A stretch of DNA of 64,000 nt from Vibrio algarum (GCF_028204155.1 NZ_JAQLOI010000001.1:620001-684000), one strand, 5' to 3'. Numbered from the stretch's first letter, positions 28,064-38,807 are shown. Made by a program: numbers and translations. Notes: generated from the sequence alone by a model not told the origin.

Positions 28064-29067
28064 TTAAGCTCTAGGTGGAGCGGCACTGTTTCGGATGACG
28101 AGTTTTGTTTCTAATAACCTTGAACCAGCTCGAACATCTCTACCTTTCAATAATTCCAACATCATTAACATCGCTTGACGGCCAATTTCATAACGAGGCT
28201 GTGAAACCGTCGTCAATGGTGGATCACAATATTGAGAGAATTGAATATCATCAAAGCCAACGACTGAAAGATCTTGAGGTACACGTAACCCGAGTTTTTT
28301 CGCTTCTTGAATCGCACCAATAGCCATTGTGTCGTTGTGGCAGAAAATAGCAGTAGGTGCATCTGGTAATGATAATAATTTTCTAAGTGCTTTAGCGCCA
28401 CCTTCGAAGCTAAAGTTACTATAAGTGCAGTAAGTGGTATTTAGCGCAATACCAGCTCTACGCAATGCCTGTTGGTAACCTTGATGTCTGAATTGGCATA
28501 ATGCGGCTTCTTCTGGGCCTGAAATCTGTGCAATCTTTTTATGACCCATTTGAGTTAGGTAATTAACGGCTTCAAAAGCTGATGTTAAATTATCAATATG
28601 AACGGTCGGCAGCTCTAACTCTGGCGCGTATTCACAAGCCATTACCAGAGGAGGAAGATTTTTTTGTTCTGGTTTGCTTACATCAAATGGTAAGTCAGTA
28701 CCAAGCAGTAGCATTCCATCAGCTTGCTTAGTAAATACCAGGTTAACGAATGAGCTTTCTCTTTTTTCTGTTGGCCGCTATCACCTAGCAGAACTAAGTA
28801 GCCATGCTCCATTGCCGCATCTTCGATACCTCGAATAATCTCTGTAAAATAGGGGTCACAAATATCAGGAACAATGGTGACAATTGTTTTTGACTCATTC
28901 CGACGAAGATTTCGAGCTAGAGAATTTGGGGAGTATCCAGCTTCCAGTACAGCGTCTTCTACACGTTTTCTAGTCGATGCAGAAACTTTTTCTGGGTTCA
29001 TTAAAGCACGTGAAACCGTAGCGGTTGAAACACCTGCAAGCTGGGCAACATCCTTCATTGTCGCCAT
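28064..29067 (-). pseudogene. cytR: LacI-family regulator CytR, frameshifted
   Basis: The N-terminal frame (28678-29067) has the LacI helix-turn-helix (MATMKDVAQLAGVSTATVSR) and hinge and breaks after GDSGQQKK. The C-terminal frame (28064-28714) carries the nucleoside-binding domain (LPTVHIDNLTSAFEAVNYL, VVGFDDIQFSQYCDPPLTTV). Adding one base to the T6 run at 28762-28767 (+ strand) joins them as QQKKRESSFVNLVFTKQADG; the joined protein of 334 residues is close to E. coli CytR (341). CytR represses nucleoside uptake and catabolism together with CRP, and in Vibrio also affects competence and biofilm. As written the gene cannot make a whole repressor; a sequencing error is likely. Confidence 0.88.
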
Positions 29068-29248
29068 AAATAATAACCTCTATATATCCAAAATGTAATA
29101 ATTGTTATGTAACTGTATGTTTATGCTCTAAGTGTATTGCTTTAGAGAAATGTAATTTACGGGTAGAGTAACAAATTTTGCATATGTTGTGTGATGAATG
29201 TCTCGTTGGTGAATATAAACAAGTACAAATCATTCGCGTAACAAATGG

Positions 29249-31448
29249 TTAGCTCAGATCTTGAGGCTCAATATCTATAGACCAGCGTACTTTTTTGGCT
29301 AAAGGTAACAGTTGTATTGCGGATTTTGCACTGTGCAAAAGTTTTTGCATAGTGCTTCTATGTGGGGTTTGTAGTAGTAATTGCCATCGCGATTTACCTG
29401 CACGTTTTGCTAAAGGTGCAGGAGTTGGGCCCATAACCATAGAATAACCGTCAAACATAGGATTTGATTCGAGAGTGTGTCTAACCTGTCTTAAAAAGTC
29501 TTCTACTAGACTACTATTGTTGGCTTCGGCTCTAAATAATGTCAGGTAGGTAAAGGGCGGAAGCATTGCTAATTTTCTTTCTCTAAGCGCAGTGTGAGCA
29601 AAGTGATGATAATCTTTGTAGAGAAGAGCTTGCAGCAAAGGGTGTTCAGGGTGGTGAGTTTGTAATAGAACTTCACCGGGTTTACTTGCTCGGCCTGCTC
29701 GACCCGCGACTTGGATAAAGAGTTGAGCTAAACGTTCTGAAGCTCGAAAATCACTACTGAATAAAGATCCATCCACATCGAGTAGCCCTACTAAGGTTAC
29801 GTCAGGGAAATGATGTCCTTTGGCAAGCATTTGCGTACCAATGAGTATTTGAACTTTGTTATTTCGAATGGTTTCTAATGCAGCCTCTAGTGAACCTTTC
29901 CTTCTTGTGCTATCACGATCAATACGTAGCGTTTTATATTCAGGAAATAGCGACTGTAGTTGCTGCTCCAACTGTTCGGTGCCTACCCCAACCGTGACTA
30001 GTTGAGTTGAGCCACATCCATGACACTGGTGTACAACAGGACGTTGAGAACCACAGTGATGACATCGCATTTCATTACTATTTTGATGGTACGTATAGTA
30101 CGCATCGCATCGCTTACAATCTGCGGTCCAGCCGCATTCATGGCACATCAACGCGGGGAAAACCCTCTTCGATTTAGAAACAACATCACTTGATTTCCAG
30201 AATCTAAGTGTTTTCTCATTTCAGCGATTAAAGGGGCTGATAAACCCCCTCCAAATAAAGCCCTTTGATATCTAAAACTTTATGTGTAGCAGGGACCGCA
30301 TTACCAGCTCGCTCGCTTAATATGAGGTGATGATATTTACCTGAGATAGCATTCTGTAAACTTTCGAAACAAGGCGTGGCTGACCCTAAAACAATTGGGA
30401 TGTTTTCTTTGTGGGCCCTCATAATGGCTACATCTCGTGCGTGATATCTTAAGCTGTCTTGTTGTTTATAAGAGGTGTCATGCTCTTCATCAACAATAAT
30501 AATGCCGAGATCCCTAAATGGAGTAAGCAATGCGGATCGGGTTCCAATCACAATACCAGCCTGTTGTTGTCGCGCGGAAAGCCAAGCATTGAGCCTTTCC
30601 GTTTCGTTCAGTCCTGAATGAATGACTTCAACAGGAACATTGAATCGTCTTTTGAACCGATTGATAGTCTGGGGCGTTAACCCTATTTCGGGAACAAGAA
30701 CTAAAGCTTGTCGGCCCGAGTCCAAAATAGGTTTGATTAGATTTAGGTAAACCTCTGTTTTACCGGAACCGGTCACACCTTCTAAAAGGTAACAACCAAA
30801 GCGTCGGTTACTGTTGACAGTTGCGATTGCGACGGCTTGTTCTTCATTTAGCTTTGGTTTGTCCTCTGAGTTTTCAATCTGTTCTGGCCAAAGTGTTGCT
30901 TTAGGTTTTGTTTCAGTAGAGGAAATCCATCCTTTTTCATTTAGCGTTTTTAATACGGAGCTGGAGATTTCTTCATCTATCATTTGTTGATGGGGTATTG
31001 ATCCGTTTTCAAGTAAATGCATTACTTTGGCTTGCTTCACTGCCCGACCAAAGCCACTCATTAATTGATTTTTACCTGCTTCTGTTATCTGCCATTCAAT
31101 CAGCGAAGCAAATTCAGCTGACTTTCCTTTTCTTAACGCTGTTGGGAGCGCATTGCTGAGGGTTTCACCTAGAGGGTATTGGTAGAATTGACTGCACCAA
31201 TTGAGCAGTGTGTAAAGGTTATCTGGCCAAATGGGTTCTACATCTAATACTTGTTTGATGCTTTTTAACTGATCGATTGGAAAGTCCGACTGATGAACCA
31301 TTGCGGTAACGATACCAACAAGGGTTTGCCGGCCAAATGAGACAGAAACACGACCGCCAACGACTGGAAATTGATGAGCTTGAATTAGGTAATCAAACTT
31401 TTTGTCTAGTGGCACTGGCAAGGCAATTTGAGCTATGGATGGTCGCAT
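29249..31448 (-). pseudogene. priA: Primosomal replication protein N' (PriA helicase), two frameshifts
   Basis: Three pieces in three frames. 30228-31448 holds the 3'-DNA-binding domain, Walker A (GVTGSGKTEVY) and DEEH; a short middle piece (about 30155-30245) reads LSAPLIAEMRKHLDSGNQV; 29249-30151 holds the zinc-binding Cys pairs (CHECGW, CKRCD, CHHCG, CHGCG) and helicase motifs (GTQMLAKGHHFPDV, QVAGRAGRA). One extra base in the run at 30245-30249 and one in the run at 30155-30158 restore a 733-residue PriA. PriA restarts stalled forks and its loss is very costly, so two natural frameshifts are improbable. Confidence 0.92.
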
Positions 31449-31766
31449 TATTGATGGTTAATCAGCTAAGTGAAACGAAGGGTTAGTGTAGTTGATACGC
31501 TGCTTAATTACGAGAAATGCTGATTTTCTGGGTCATAAAGTAGTGAACTATCTAAAAAGCCTATTGGTGGGGTGTGGTACCGAAGAAGTGAACTAGGTGA
31601 AAAAAGGAGAAATTGTAGAAAAAAGATTCAAATTAGTTGATCCCAGTGCGTTGTTTCATTACTATACTGCGCCTTGACGGTATATCTATTTATACCATGT
31701 TATGTAAATACGTGTGGTGTCCGGCTTAGAATCGGATGGCGACACGGCCTATAATGAGGTTTTCCC
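31449..31766. other. Divergent priA / rpmE promoters and rpmE leader
   Basis: About 320 bp between diverging genes. The rpmE-proximal part (31717-31745) can fold as GTGTC...GACAC with an inner CCG/CGG pairing, just before the rpmE ribosome binding site. In E. coli L31 controls its own mRNA through its leader; a similar control here is inference. Confidence 0.4.
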
Positions 31767-31982
31767 ATGAAAACAGGTATCCACCCTGAATATAAAGCAG
31801 TTAAAGCAACTTGTTCTTGCGGCAACTCTTTCGAGTTTAACTCGACTCTAGCAAAAGAATCTATCCACCTAGACGTATGTGACAAATGTCACCCGTTCTA
31901 CACTGGTAAGCAACGTATCGTTGATACTGGCGGCCGTGTTGATCGCTTCAACAAACGTTTCGGTGCACTATCTAGCAAATAA
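31767..31982 (+). CDS. rpmE: 50S ribosomal protein L31 (zinc-binding form)
   Basis: 71 residues starting MKTGIHPEYKAVKATCSCG. The zinc-ribbon cysteines CSCGNSF and CDKCHPFYTGKQ mark the C+ paralogue, which is replaced by the C- form (ykgM type) under zinc shortage. Divergent from priA as in E. coli. AATGAGGTTTTCCC provides the SD. Confidence 0.97.
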   Translation: MKTGIHPEYKAVKATCSCGNSFEFNSTLAKESIHLDVCDKCHPFYTGKQRIVDTGGRVDRFNKRFGALSSK

Positions 31983-32006
31983 TTGCTATGTTGTAATTCC
32001 GAATTT

Positions 32007-32032
32007 AAAAGGACGCTTAGGCGTCCTTTTTT
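32007..32032 (+). terminator. rpmE terminator
   Basis: AAAAGGACGC and GCGTCCTTTT form a 10-bp stem around TTAG, followed by TT, 25 bp past the stop. Confidence 0.9.
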
Positions 32033-32175
32033 GATCGTATATCTAATAACAAAACTTTATGACGTTAATCCGTTTCGGTATAGGAAGTTTTGTTTCTATC
32101 ATTTACTATCTACCCGAATACAGACGAGTACTTTTTAAAATCACCCCTGCCTAATAGAAACTGGAACTAAATCTT

Positions 32176-33435
32176 ATGTCCGAAGACAACCAACAAGATG
32201 ACTTTCGTCAACAAGCACTTCATTATCATGCTTACCCTACTCCGGGTAAAATTGCAGTAGCACTGACTAAACCAGCGGATTCAGCTGAAGATCTAGCCTT
32301 AGCATACAGCCCAGGTGTTGCTGAGCCGGTGAGAGAGATCGCACAGAATATTGATAATGTGTATAAATATACGGCAAAAGGTAACACGGTTGCTGTGATT
32401 TCTAACGGTACTGCTATCTTGGGTTTGGGCAATTTAGGTCCTATGGCATCAAAACCAGTAATGGAAGGTAAAGCATTACTCTTTAAACGTTTTGCTGGTT
32501 TAGATTCTATTGATATCGAAGTGAAACATCGCACTATTGAAGAGTTTGTTAATACCGTTTCCGCTATTGCCGATACTTTTGGTGGGATCAACCTAGAAGA
32601 TATTAAAGCCCCCGATTGTTTTGAGATAGAGCGTCAGTTGATCGAACGCTGCGATGTGCCGGTATTCCACGATGATCAACATGGTACGGCTATCGTCACT
32701 GCGGCAGGCATGCTAAATGCTATTGAACTCCAAGGTAAAACACTTGCCGATTCAACGATTGTTTGTCTTGGTGCTGGTGCCGCAGCTACAGCGTGCATGG
32801 AGCTATTGATTAAGTGTGGCGCGCAGCGAGAAAAAATCTATATGTTGGATCGTAAAGGTGTGATCCATACTCGCCGAGAAGATCTCAATGAATATAAGAA
32901 AATGTTTGCGAATAATACAGATAAACGTACGTTGGAAGATGTTATTGAAGGTGCAGACTTGTTCTTAGGTGTTTCTGGCCCGGATCTATTACCTGCGGAA
33001 GCACTCAAACTTATGGCCGATAAGCCAGTGGTATTTGCATGTTCGAATCCAGATCCTGAAATAAAACCAGAAATAGCGCATCAAGTAAGAGATGATCTCA
33101 TTATGGGTACTGGTCGTTCTGATTACCCAAACCAAGTAAATAATGTTATCTGTTTTCCATTTATTTTCCGTGGCGCTCTAGATGTGCGTGCAAGTGAAAT
33201 AAATACAGAAATGAAACTGGCTGCGGTTGAAGCGATACGTCAACTTGCTAAAGAGCCTGTTCCTGAAGAAGTATTGAAGGCGGCAGGGGTAAGTAAGTTA
33301 GAGTTTAGCAATGAGTATATTATTCCTAAACCGATGGATCCTCGTTTACTACCTCGCGTGGCGAAAGCGGTTGCGATAGCAGCGGTAGAATCTGGCGTTG
33401 CAAGAATTGAGCTACCAAAAAATTATATGAGTTAA
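32176..33435 (+). CDS. Malic enzyme, short form (malate dehydrogenase, oxaloacetate-decarboxylating)
   Basis: 419 residues: malic enzyme N-terminal domain (about 15-155: SPGVAEP, YTAKGNTVAVISNGTAILG) then the NAD(P)-binding domain (about 165-400: VCLGAGAAATACMELL). The catalytic Lys and metal-binding acids lie in the DIKAPDCFEIE and VFHDDQHGTA stretches. It turns malate into pyruvate and CO2 with NAD(P)+ reduction; which cofactor cannot be read reliably. It matches the N-terminal two thirds of E. coli MaeB but lacks the phosphotransacetylase-like C-terminal domain. The same gene follows rpmE in V. cholerae. Confidence 0.88.
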   Translation: MSEDNQQDDFRQQALHYHAYPTPGKIAVALTKPADSAEDLALAYSPGVAEPVREIAQNIDNVYKYTAKGNTVAVISNGTAILGLGNLGPMASKPVMEGKALLFKRFAGLDSIDIEVKHRTIEEFVNTVSAIADTFGGINLEDIKAPDCFEIERQLIERCDVPVFHDDQHGTAIVTAAGMLNAIELQGKTLADSTIVCLGAGAAATACMELLIKCGAQREKIYMLDRKGVIHTRREDLNEYKKMFANNTDKRTLEDVIEGADLFLGVSGPDLLPAEALKLMADKPVVFACSNPDPEIKPEIAHQVRDDLIMGTGRSDYPNQVNNVICFPFIFRGALDVRASEINTEMKLAAVEAIRQLAKEPVPEEVLKAAGVSKLEFSNEYIIPKPMDPRLLPRVAKAVAIAAVESGVARIELPKNYMS

Positions 33436-33450
33436 TATCGGTTCAATATA

Positions 33451-33488
33451 GATGTCGTTATCACCACTTTTGTGGAGGTAACGACATC
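33451..33488 (+). terminator. Hairpin after the malic enzyme gene
   Basis: GATGTCGTTA and TAACGACATC pair over 10 bp with an inner CCAC/GTGG stem. The T tract is weak (GGTTTC), so termination is plausible but not certain. Confidence 0.6.
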
Positions 33489-33578
33489 GGTTTCGTCAGG
33501 ATAATAGGTATAGATAACCTTAATCGAGCAGCATTACACGAAAGTGTTATTTAGAACGACTTTTTTCAAGCTTATTAT

Positions 33579-33899
33579 TTACTCTTCATCAAACGCTTCA
33601 AATTCAATTCCCATTTCTGTCATTAATTTTTTAACTTCAGTTGGAATATCATCAGGGCGATCTTTTCTCAAATCTTCATCTGTTGGTAATGGCTGACCTG
33701 TATATGCGTGTAGAAATGCTTCGCAAAGTAACTCGCTATTCGTTGCATGTCGTAAATTATTAATTTGACGGCGGGTACGCTCATCAGTCAAAATTTTCAA
33801 AACTTTCAGAGGGATAGAAACGGTGATCTTCTTAACTTGTTCACTCTTTTTTCCGTGCTCTGCGTATGGACTTATGTATTCGCCATTCCAATCAGCCAT
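33579..33899 (-). CDS. metJ: Methionine repressor MetJ
   Basis: 106-residue ribbon-helix-helix repressor that binds S-adenosylmethionine and met boxes. The beta strand KKITVSIPLKVLKILTDERT and helix NNLRHATNSELLCEAFLHA are nearly as in E. coli. Divergent from metB with four tandem met boxes between, so it likely controls itself and metBL. Confidence 0.97.
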   Translation of the reverse strand: MADWNGEYISPYAEHGKKSEQVKKITVSIPLKVLKILTDERTRRQINNLRHATNSELLCEAFLHAYTGQPLPTDEDLRKDRPDDIPTEVKKLMTEMGIEFEAFDEE

Positions 33900-33973
33900 T
33901 GCTCACCTTTTGTCAAAATAGTCATAAAATAATTATGGAATAGAATTCTAGCGGGATTTACCGCCATAAGCAA

Positions 33974-34005
33974 AGACATATAGACGTCTAGAGGTATTGA
34001 CGTCT
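33974..34005. promoter_or_regulatory. Four tandem MetJ boxes between metJ and metB
   Basis: Consecutive 8-mers AGACATAT, AGACGTCT, AGAGGTAT, TGACGTCT against the consensus AGACGTCT. The second is perfect. No spacer between them, as MetJ needs for cooperative binding of dimers. Confidence 0.92.
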
Positions 34006-34115
34006 CAAAAAACTAGCAGTAAAGTGTCTTGATATTGATTCTAATGTCCGGGATTCAGTTATAGTTAGCCCATAAAGAAAATAAAAACGGATTTTATCGA
34101 AAGGAAAGCCAGCTC

Positions 34116-35282
34116 ATGACACAAAAGAAACCTGCCACTATCGCCGTTCGAACGGGTATTGAAACTGACTCTCAGTTTCATGCCGTTGTGCCTCCAATTT
34201 ACTTATCGACTAATTATAGTTTTCCTAGTTTTGGTGATGTGCCGAAATATGACTACACGCGATCAGGCAACCCAAATCGAGGCATGTTAGAGCTCGCACT
34301 TTCTGAACTGGAATCAGGAAGTGGTGCAGTTGTGACAAACTGTGGTACATCAGCATTAAATTTATGGGTTTCTGCTTTTATTGGCCCCAATGATCTTATT
34401 GTGGCACCTAATGACTGTTATGGGGGCACTTATCGGCTATTTAATACGAGGGCACAAAAAGGCGACTTTAATGTTCTCTTTATCGATCAGTCAGACCAAC
34501 AAGCACTTGAGTCCGCTCTGGCTAAAAAACCTAAATTGGTTCTTCTAGAAACGCCGTCAAACCCACTTGTAAGGGTTGTTGATATAGAAGAGACGTGCAA
34601 GAAAGCACATGCTGTTGATGCGTTGGTTGCAGTCGACAATACCTTTATGACACCTATATACCAAAAGCCTATAGAACTGGGTGCTGATTTTGTGATTCAC
34701 TCAACGACCAAATATATAAACGGCCATTCGGACGTCATTGGTGGTGTAATAGTAACCAAGACTAAAGAGCATGCAGAAGAGCTTGCATGGTGGGGGAATT
34801 GTATTGGAGCAACAGGAACGCCTTTCGATAGCTATATGACATTGCGTGGGATAAGAACGCTAGGGGCTCGTATGAGAATACATGAAGAAAGCTCCCAAGC
34901 TATTTTAGCTTTCCTATCTAAACAGGAACTTGTCGGAACTATATATCATCCAAGCCTTCCTGAGCATCCGGGCCATGAGGTTGCTAAGAAGCAACAATCT
35001 GGTTTTGGCTCAATGTTAAGTTTTGAATTTAATGGTTCAATGGAAAAACTAAAAGAGTTTGTTGGCGCACTTACTCTCTTTTCTCTAGCAGAATCGCTTG
35101 GTGGTGTAGAAAGTTTGATATGCCATCCAGCGTCAATGACTCATAGAGCAATGGGTGAAGAAGCACTTAAAGAGGCTGGCATCGCTCAGTCTTTACTGAG
35201 ATTATCGGTTGGACTGGAAGACAGTGAAGATCTAATTGAAGATCTAACAAACGCATTTAACAAAGTTCAGGAGACAGTCTAA
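34116..35282 (+). CDS. metB: Cystathionine gamma-synthase MetB
   Basis: 388-residue PLP enzyme that joins O-succinylhomoserine and cysteine. PLP lysine in HSTTKYINGHSDVIGG; substrate-phosphate residues in YDYTRSGNPNR and the C-terminal SLGGVESLICHPASMTH stretch. The stop is followed at once by the metL ATG (TAAATG), so the two are translationally coupled. MetJ boxes lie upstream. Confidence 0.95.
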   Translation: MTQKKPATIAVRTGIETDSQFHAVVPPIYLSTNYSFPSFGDVPKYDYTRSGNPNRGMLELALSELESGSGAVVTNCGTSALNLWVSAFIGPNDLIVAPNDCYGGTYRLFNTRAQKGDFNVLFIDQSDQQALESALAKKPKLVLLETPSNPLVRVVDIEETCKKAHAVDALVAVDNTFMTPIYQKPIELGADFVIHSTTKYINGHSDVIGGVIVTKTKEHAEELAWWGNCIGATGTPFDSYMTLRGIRTLGARMRIHEESSQAILAFLSKQELVGTIYHPSLPEHPGHEVAKKQQSGFGSMLSFEFNGSMEKLKEFVGALTLFSLAESLGGVESLICHPASMTHRAMGEEALKEAGIAQSLLRLSVGLEDSEDLIEDLTNAFNKVQETV

Positions 35283-37688
35283 ATGACAGTTACGCGTCAA
35301 CTTCACAAGTTTGGTGGAAGCAGCTTAGCTGATGCAGAGTGTTATAAACGTGTAGTTAATATTCTTGCTGAGTACTCTCAAAGTGAAGATTTAATTGTTG
35401 TGTCTGCCGCTGGGGATACGACCAACCAACTTATAAATTGGTTAAGTGCGTTAAAAAAAGATGGACGAACAGCGCATGAGTTACTTATGTCGTTACGTCA
35501 TTTTCATTCGACTTTGATAGAGCAGCTATTAGAATCTCCAAATGAATTATTGGATCGTCTTCATACGGAATTTTCTGCTTTGGGTGATTTACAAATTCCA
35601 TTGACTCTGGAGCAAGAAGCTCAGGTTCTCGGACATGGAGAAATATGGTCATCGAGGTTGCTTTCTGCACTTCTATCTCAAGCAGAAATGCCTGCAGTGG
35701 CAATAGATTCACGAGATTTTTTAAGGGCTGATATTGGCACGCAGCCAGAGGTAGACCGTTCAAATTCTTGGCCGCTATTAAAAGAAGTATTAGCGCAGCA
35801 TTCTCAGCATCGACTTGTTGTTACAGGTTTTATGGCTAAAAATCGTCAAGGTGACACGGTTTTACTTGGTCGAAACGGATCAGATTATTCCGCTACGGTG
35901 ATTGGTGCGTTAGCGGAAACGAGCCGAGTGACTATTTGGAGTGATGTATGTGGTGTATATAGTGCCGATCCTCGCAAGGTTAATGACGCGTGCTTACTTC
36001 CCCTTCTCCGACTTGATGAAGCGAGCGAATTAGCTCGATTGGCTGCACCTGTTTTACATAGTAGAACTTTGCAACCGGTCGCACAGAGTACAATGGATTT
36101 AGAGCTTAGATGTAGCTATCAACCTGAAGCCGGGTCCACTCGAATAGAGAGAGTATTGGCCTCTGGTAGAGGAGCCAAGATAGTTACCTCGTTAGATGAA
36201 GTGTTGCTTATTGAATTGTTGTTTAGTCATGCTCATGAGTTTGAAAGAGCCAAAGACGAAGTTTTACAAAGCTTGCAACGAGCGCAACTCCAACCGCTAG
36301 CCTATGAAGTTCAAGCGGATCAAGGTGAATTGCTTCTTGCTTATACCGCTGAAGTTGCTTCTGGTGCTCTTGGTTATTTACATGATGCTGCAATTGAAGC
36401 TGATATCCGTCTAAAAGAGGGTTACTCGATGGTTGCTGCTGTTGGTGCAGGAGTGACAAAAAACCCAATTCATAGCCACGGTTTTTATCAACAGCTTAAA
36501 AATGCCCCCGTTGAGTTTATGTGTGATGCAGAATCAGGCTTGAGCTTAGCCGCTGTTTTACGAACGTCAGATACCTCAGTTCTTGTACAGGGTATCCATA
36601 CTCAGCTCTTTCAGGCGCAAAAACGCGTTGGGTTGGTATTGTGTGGTAAAGGAAATATTGGATCAAGTTGGCTAGAACTATTTTCTAAACAGCAAACTGA
36701 ATTAGAGAAGCGTCGAGGTATGAGTTTTGATTTGATTGGCATTGTTGGCAGTCAAACCTACTGGATGGACTTTAATGGTATCGACTCAGCAAGTGTTGTT
36801 AATCGTTATGATGATGAAGCTATCGACAGTAATGGTGATGATTGGTTAGAGCAACTTAGTCATCAACAAGAATACGATGAAGTCATTGTGTTAGACGTGA
36901 CTGCAAGCGAAGCGGTTTCGATGAAGTATCCTGATATTGCTGAAAAGGGTTTCCATCTTATTTCAGCAAATAAAGTGGCTGGTTCAGCTTCTAGCGACTT
37001 TTATCACAAAGTACAGGATGCTTTTACAAAAACTGGTCGGCATTGGTTCTATAACGCAACGGTTGGAGCCGGTTTACCTATTAACCATACCGTTCGCGAT
37101 TTACGAGAAAGCGGTGATGAGATAACAGCACTTTCTGGGATTTTTTCTGGTACGTTATCTTGGCTTTTTCAGCAATTTGACGGTTCTGTCCCATTCAGTG
37201 AGCTTGTAGAGTTAGCTTGGCAACAAGGGTTAACTGAACCTGATCCTCGTTGTGACTTAGATGGTTCCGATGTAATGAGGAAATTGGTGATTCTTGCTAG
37301 AGAGTCAGGTTTAAAGATTGAACCTGAAAGTGTGAAAGTCGAATCTCTTATCCCCGAACAATTGAAAGATTTGTCTATTGACCAGTTTTTCGATCAAGGT
37401 CAACTGTTAAGTGAGCAGCTCGCGGAGCGGTTGGAGAAAGCGCAACGTGAAGATAAGGTTTTGCGTTATGTTGCCCGGTTACAAAGAGGTGGTAAGGCAA
37501 CCGTTGGAATAGAAGAGCTAAATAGAGAACACGCATTGGCAAACTTACTTCCATGTGACAATATTTTTGCTATAGAAAGTGCATGGTATAAAGATAATCC
37601 TTTAGTTATTCGAGGCCCTGGTGCCGGCAGAGAAGTCACCGCAGGCGCGTTGCAATCAGATATTAATCGTATATCTAATTTGCTTTAG
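35283..37688 (+). CDS. metL: Bifunctional aspartokinase II / homoserine dehydrogenase II MetL
   Basis: 801 residues: aspartokinase domain (about 5-290; KFGGSSLAD and GRNGSDYSAT), a linker with weak ACT-like repeats (about 300-450), and homoserine dehydrogenase (about 460-800; GKGNIGSSWLELF nucleotide fold, ISANKVAGS and ATVGAGLPI). It carries the first and third steps of the aspartate pathway. MetL, unlike ThrA, is not threonine-inhibited and is MetJ-repressed, in line with its place in metBL. Confidence 0.95.
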   Translation: MTVTRQLHKFGGSSLADAECYKRVVNILAEYSQSEDLIVVSAAGDTTNQLINWLSALKKDGRTAHELLMSLRHFHSTLIEQLLESPNELLDRLHTEFSALGDLQIPLTLEQEAQVLGHGEIWSSRLLSALLSQAEMPAVAIDSRDFLRADIGTQPEVDRSNSWPLLKEVLAQHSQHRLVVTGFMAKNRQGDTVLLGRNGSDYSATVIGALAETSRVTIWSDVCGVYSADPRKVNDACLLPLLRLDEASELARLAAPVLHSRTLQPVAQSTMDLELRCSYQPEAGSTRIERVLASGRGAKIVTSLDEVLLIELLFSHAHEFERAKDEVLQSLQRAQLQPLAYEVQADQGELLLAYTAEVASGALGYLHDAAIEADIRLKEGYSMVAAVGAGVTKNPIHSHGFYQQLKNAPVEFMCDAESGLSLAAVLRTSDTSVLVQGIHTQLFQAQKRVGLVLCGKGNIGSSWLELFSKQQTELEKRRGMSFDLIGIVGSQTYWMDFNGIDSASVVNRYDDEAIDSNGDDWLEQLSHQQEYDEVIVLDVTASEAVSMKYPDIAEKGFHLISANKVAGSASSDFYHKVQDAFTKTGRHWFYNATVGAGLPINHTVRDLRESGDEITALSGIFSGTLSWLFQQFDGSVPFSELVELAWQQGLTEPDPRCDLDGSDVMRKLVILARESGLKIEPESVKVESLIPEQLKDLSIDQFFDQGQLLSEQLAERLEKAQREDKVLRYVARLQRGGKATVGIEELNREHALANLLPCDNIFAIESAWYKDNPLVIRGPGAGREVTAGALQSDINRISNLL

Positions 37689-37704
37689 TTTTCATATTAA
37701 AATT

Positions 37705-37729
37705 AATCCCCATGCAAATGGGGATTTTT
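37705..37729 (+). terminator. metL terminator
   Basis: AATCCCCAT and ATGGGGATT stem around GCAA, then TTT. It ends metBL before the separate metF promoter. Confidence 0.85.
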
Positions 37730-37824
37730 CTTATTTTAGTTAGGTCTTGAACAATTCTCACCAGTTACATGAAAAAAGTTCATGATCATCGTGTTGACAT
37801 TGATCTCATTTCATTACATTCTAC

Positions 37825-37848
37825 AGACATATAGACGTCTAAACGTCA
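37825..37848 (+). promoter_or_regulatory. Tandem MetJ boxes upstream of metF
   Basis: AGACATAT, AGACGTCT, AAACGTCA in direct succession, the first two identical to those in front of metB. They lie about 50 bp before metF. Confidence 0.9.
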
Positions 37849-37896
37849 AAATAATAAAACAACACAACATCTATCAGCCCCGAATGGGAGAGAACT

Positions 37897-38784
37897 ATGA
37901 GTTATTCACACGCTAGTCATCTAGACGCCTTGAATCAGAATATTGCGGAGCTTGGTGACATTAATGTCTCTTTTGAATTTTTCCCGCCAAGCAGCGAAAA
38001 AATGGAAGAAACCCTGTGGAACTCAGTTCATCGGTTGAAAACGCTTCAACCTAAATTTGTTTCTGTTACCTATGGTGCAAACTCTGGTGAGCGCGATCGT
38101 ACCCATTCCATAATTAAAGAAATAAAAGAGCAGACAGGCTTAGTGGCGGCTCCACACTTAACCTGCATCGACGCAAGCCGCGATGAGCTTGTAGAAATAG
38201 CAGAAGACTATTGGACAAACGGTATCCGTAATATTGTCGCTTTACGTGGTGATATCCCCGCTGGTGGCGGTGCACCTGATATGTACGCATCCGACTTAGT
38301 GACGTTGCTTAAATCACGTCATGATTTTGATATCTCAGTCGCGGCATTTCCTGAGGTGCATCCAGAAGCAAAAAGTGCCCAGTCAGACCTACTTAATCTG
38401 AAAAGAAAAGTGGATGCGGGTGCTAACCGCGCAATCACTCAATTTTTCTTTGATGTTGAAAGCTACCTCAGATTCCGAGATCGTTGTGTGAGTGCTGGTA
38501 TTGATGTAGAGATTGTACCGGGAATTCTACCAGTATCTAACTTTACTCAAGCGTCTCGCTTTGCAGCAATGAATCATGTGAAAGTTCCAGGATGGATGGC
38601 TCAGCAGTTCGCTGGTTTAGAAGATGATCCAACAACTCGTCAATTAGTTGGTGCAAGCCAAGCGATTGATATGGTTAGAATCTTGAGTAGGGAAGGAGTA
38701 AAGGATTTTCACTTCTATACACTAAACCGAGCAGAAATGACGTTTGCGTTGTGTCATACACTCGGTGTAAGACCAACAAAATAA
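37897..38784 (+). CDS. metF: 5,10-methylenetetrahydrofolate reductase MetF
   Basis: 295-residue FAD enzyme of the TIM-barrel MTHFR family that makes 5-methyl-THF for methionine synthesis. Catalytic Glu in VSFEFFPP, Asp in ALRGDIPAGGG, and AAFPEVHPEA and GANRAITQFFFD are present. GGGAGAG gives a good SD. Single gene under its own met boxes. Confidence 0.96.
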   Translation: MSYSHASHLDALNQNIAELGDINVSFEFFPPSSEKMEETLWNSVHRLKTLQPKFVSVTYGANSGERDRTHSIIKEIKEQTGLVAAPHLTCIDASRDELVEIAEDYWTNGIRNIVALRGDIPAGGGAPDMYASDLVTLLKSRHDFDISVAAFPEVHPEAKSAQSDLLNLKRKVDAGANRAITQFFFDVESYLRFRDRCVSAGIDVEIVPGILPVSNFTQASRFAAMNHVKVPGWMAQQFAGLEDDPTTRQLVGASQAIDMVRILSREGVKDFHFYTLNRAEMTFALCHTLGVRPTK

Positions 38785-38807
38785 AGTGAACCGATAAACA
38801 TAACGAT

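Noticed and set aside
29249..31448. priA as two or three separate natural genes
   Set aside because: The pieces only make sense as one PriA; no separate starts with ribosome binding sites are seen and the middle piece is too short.
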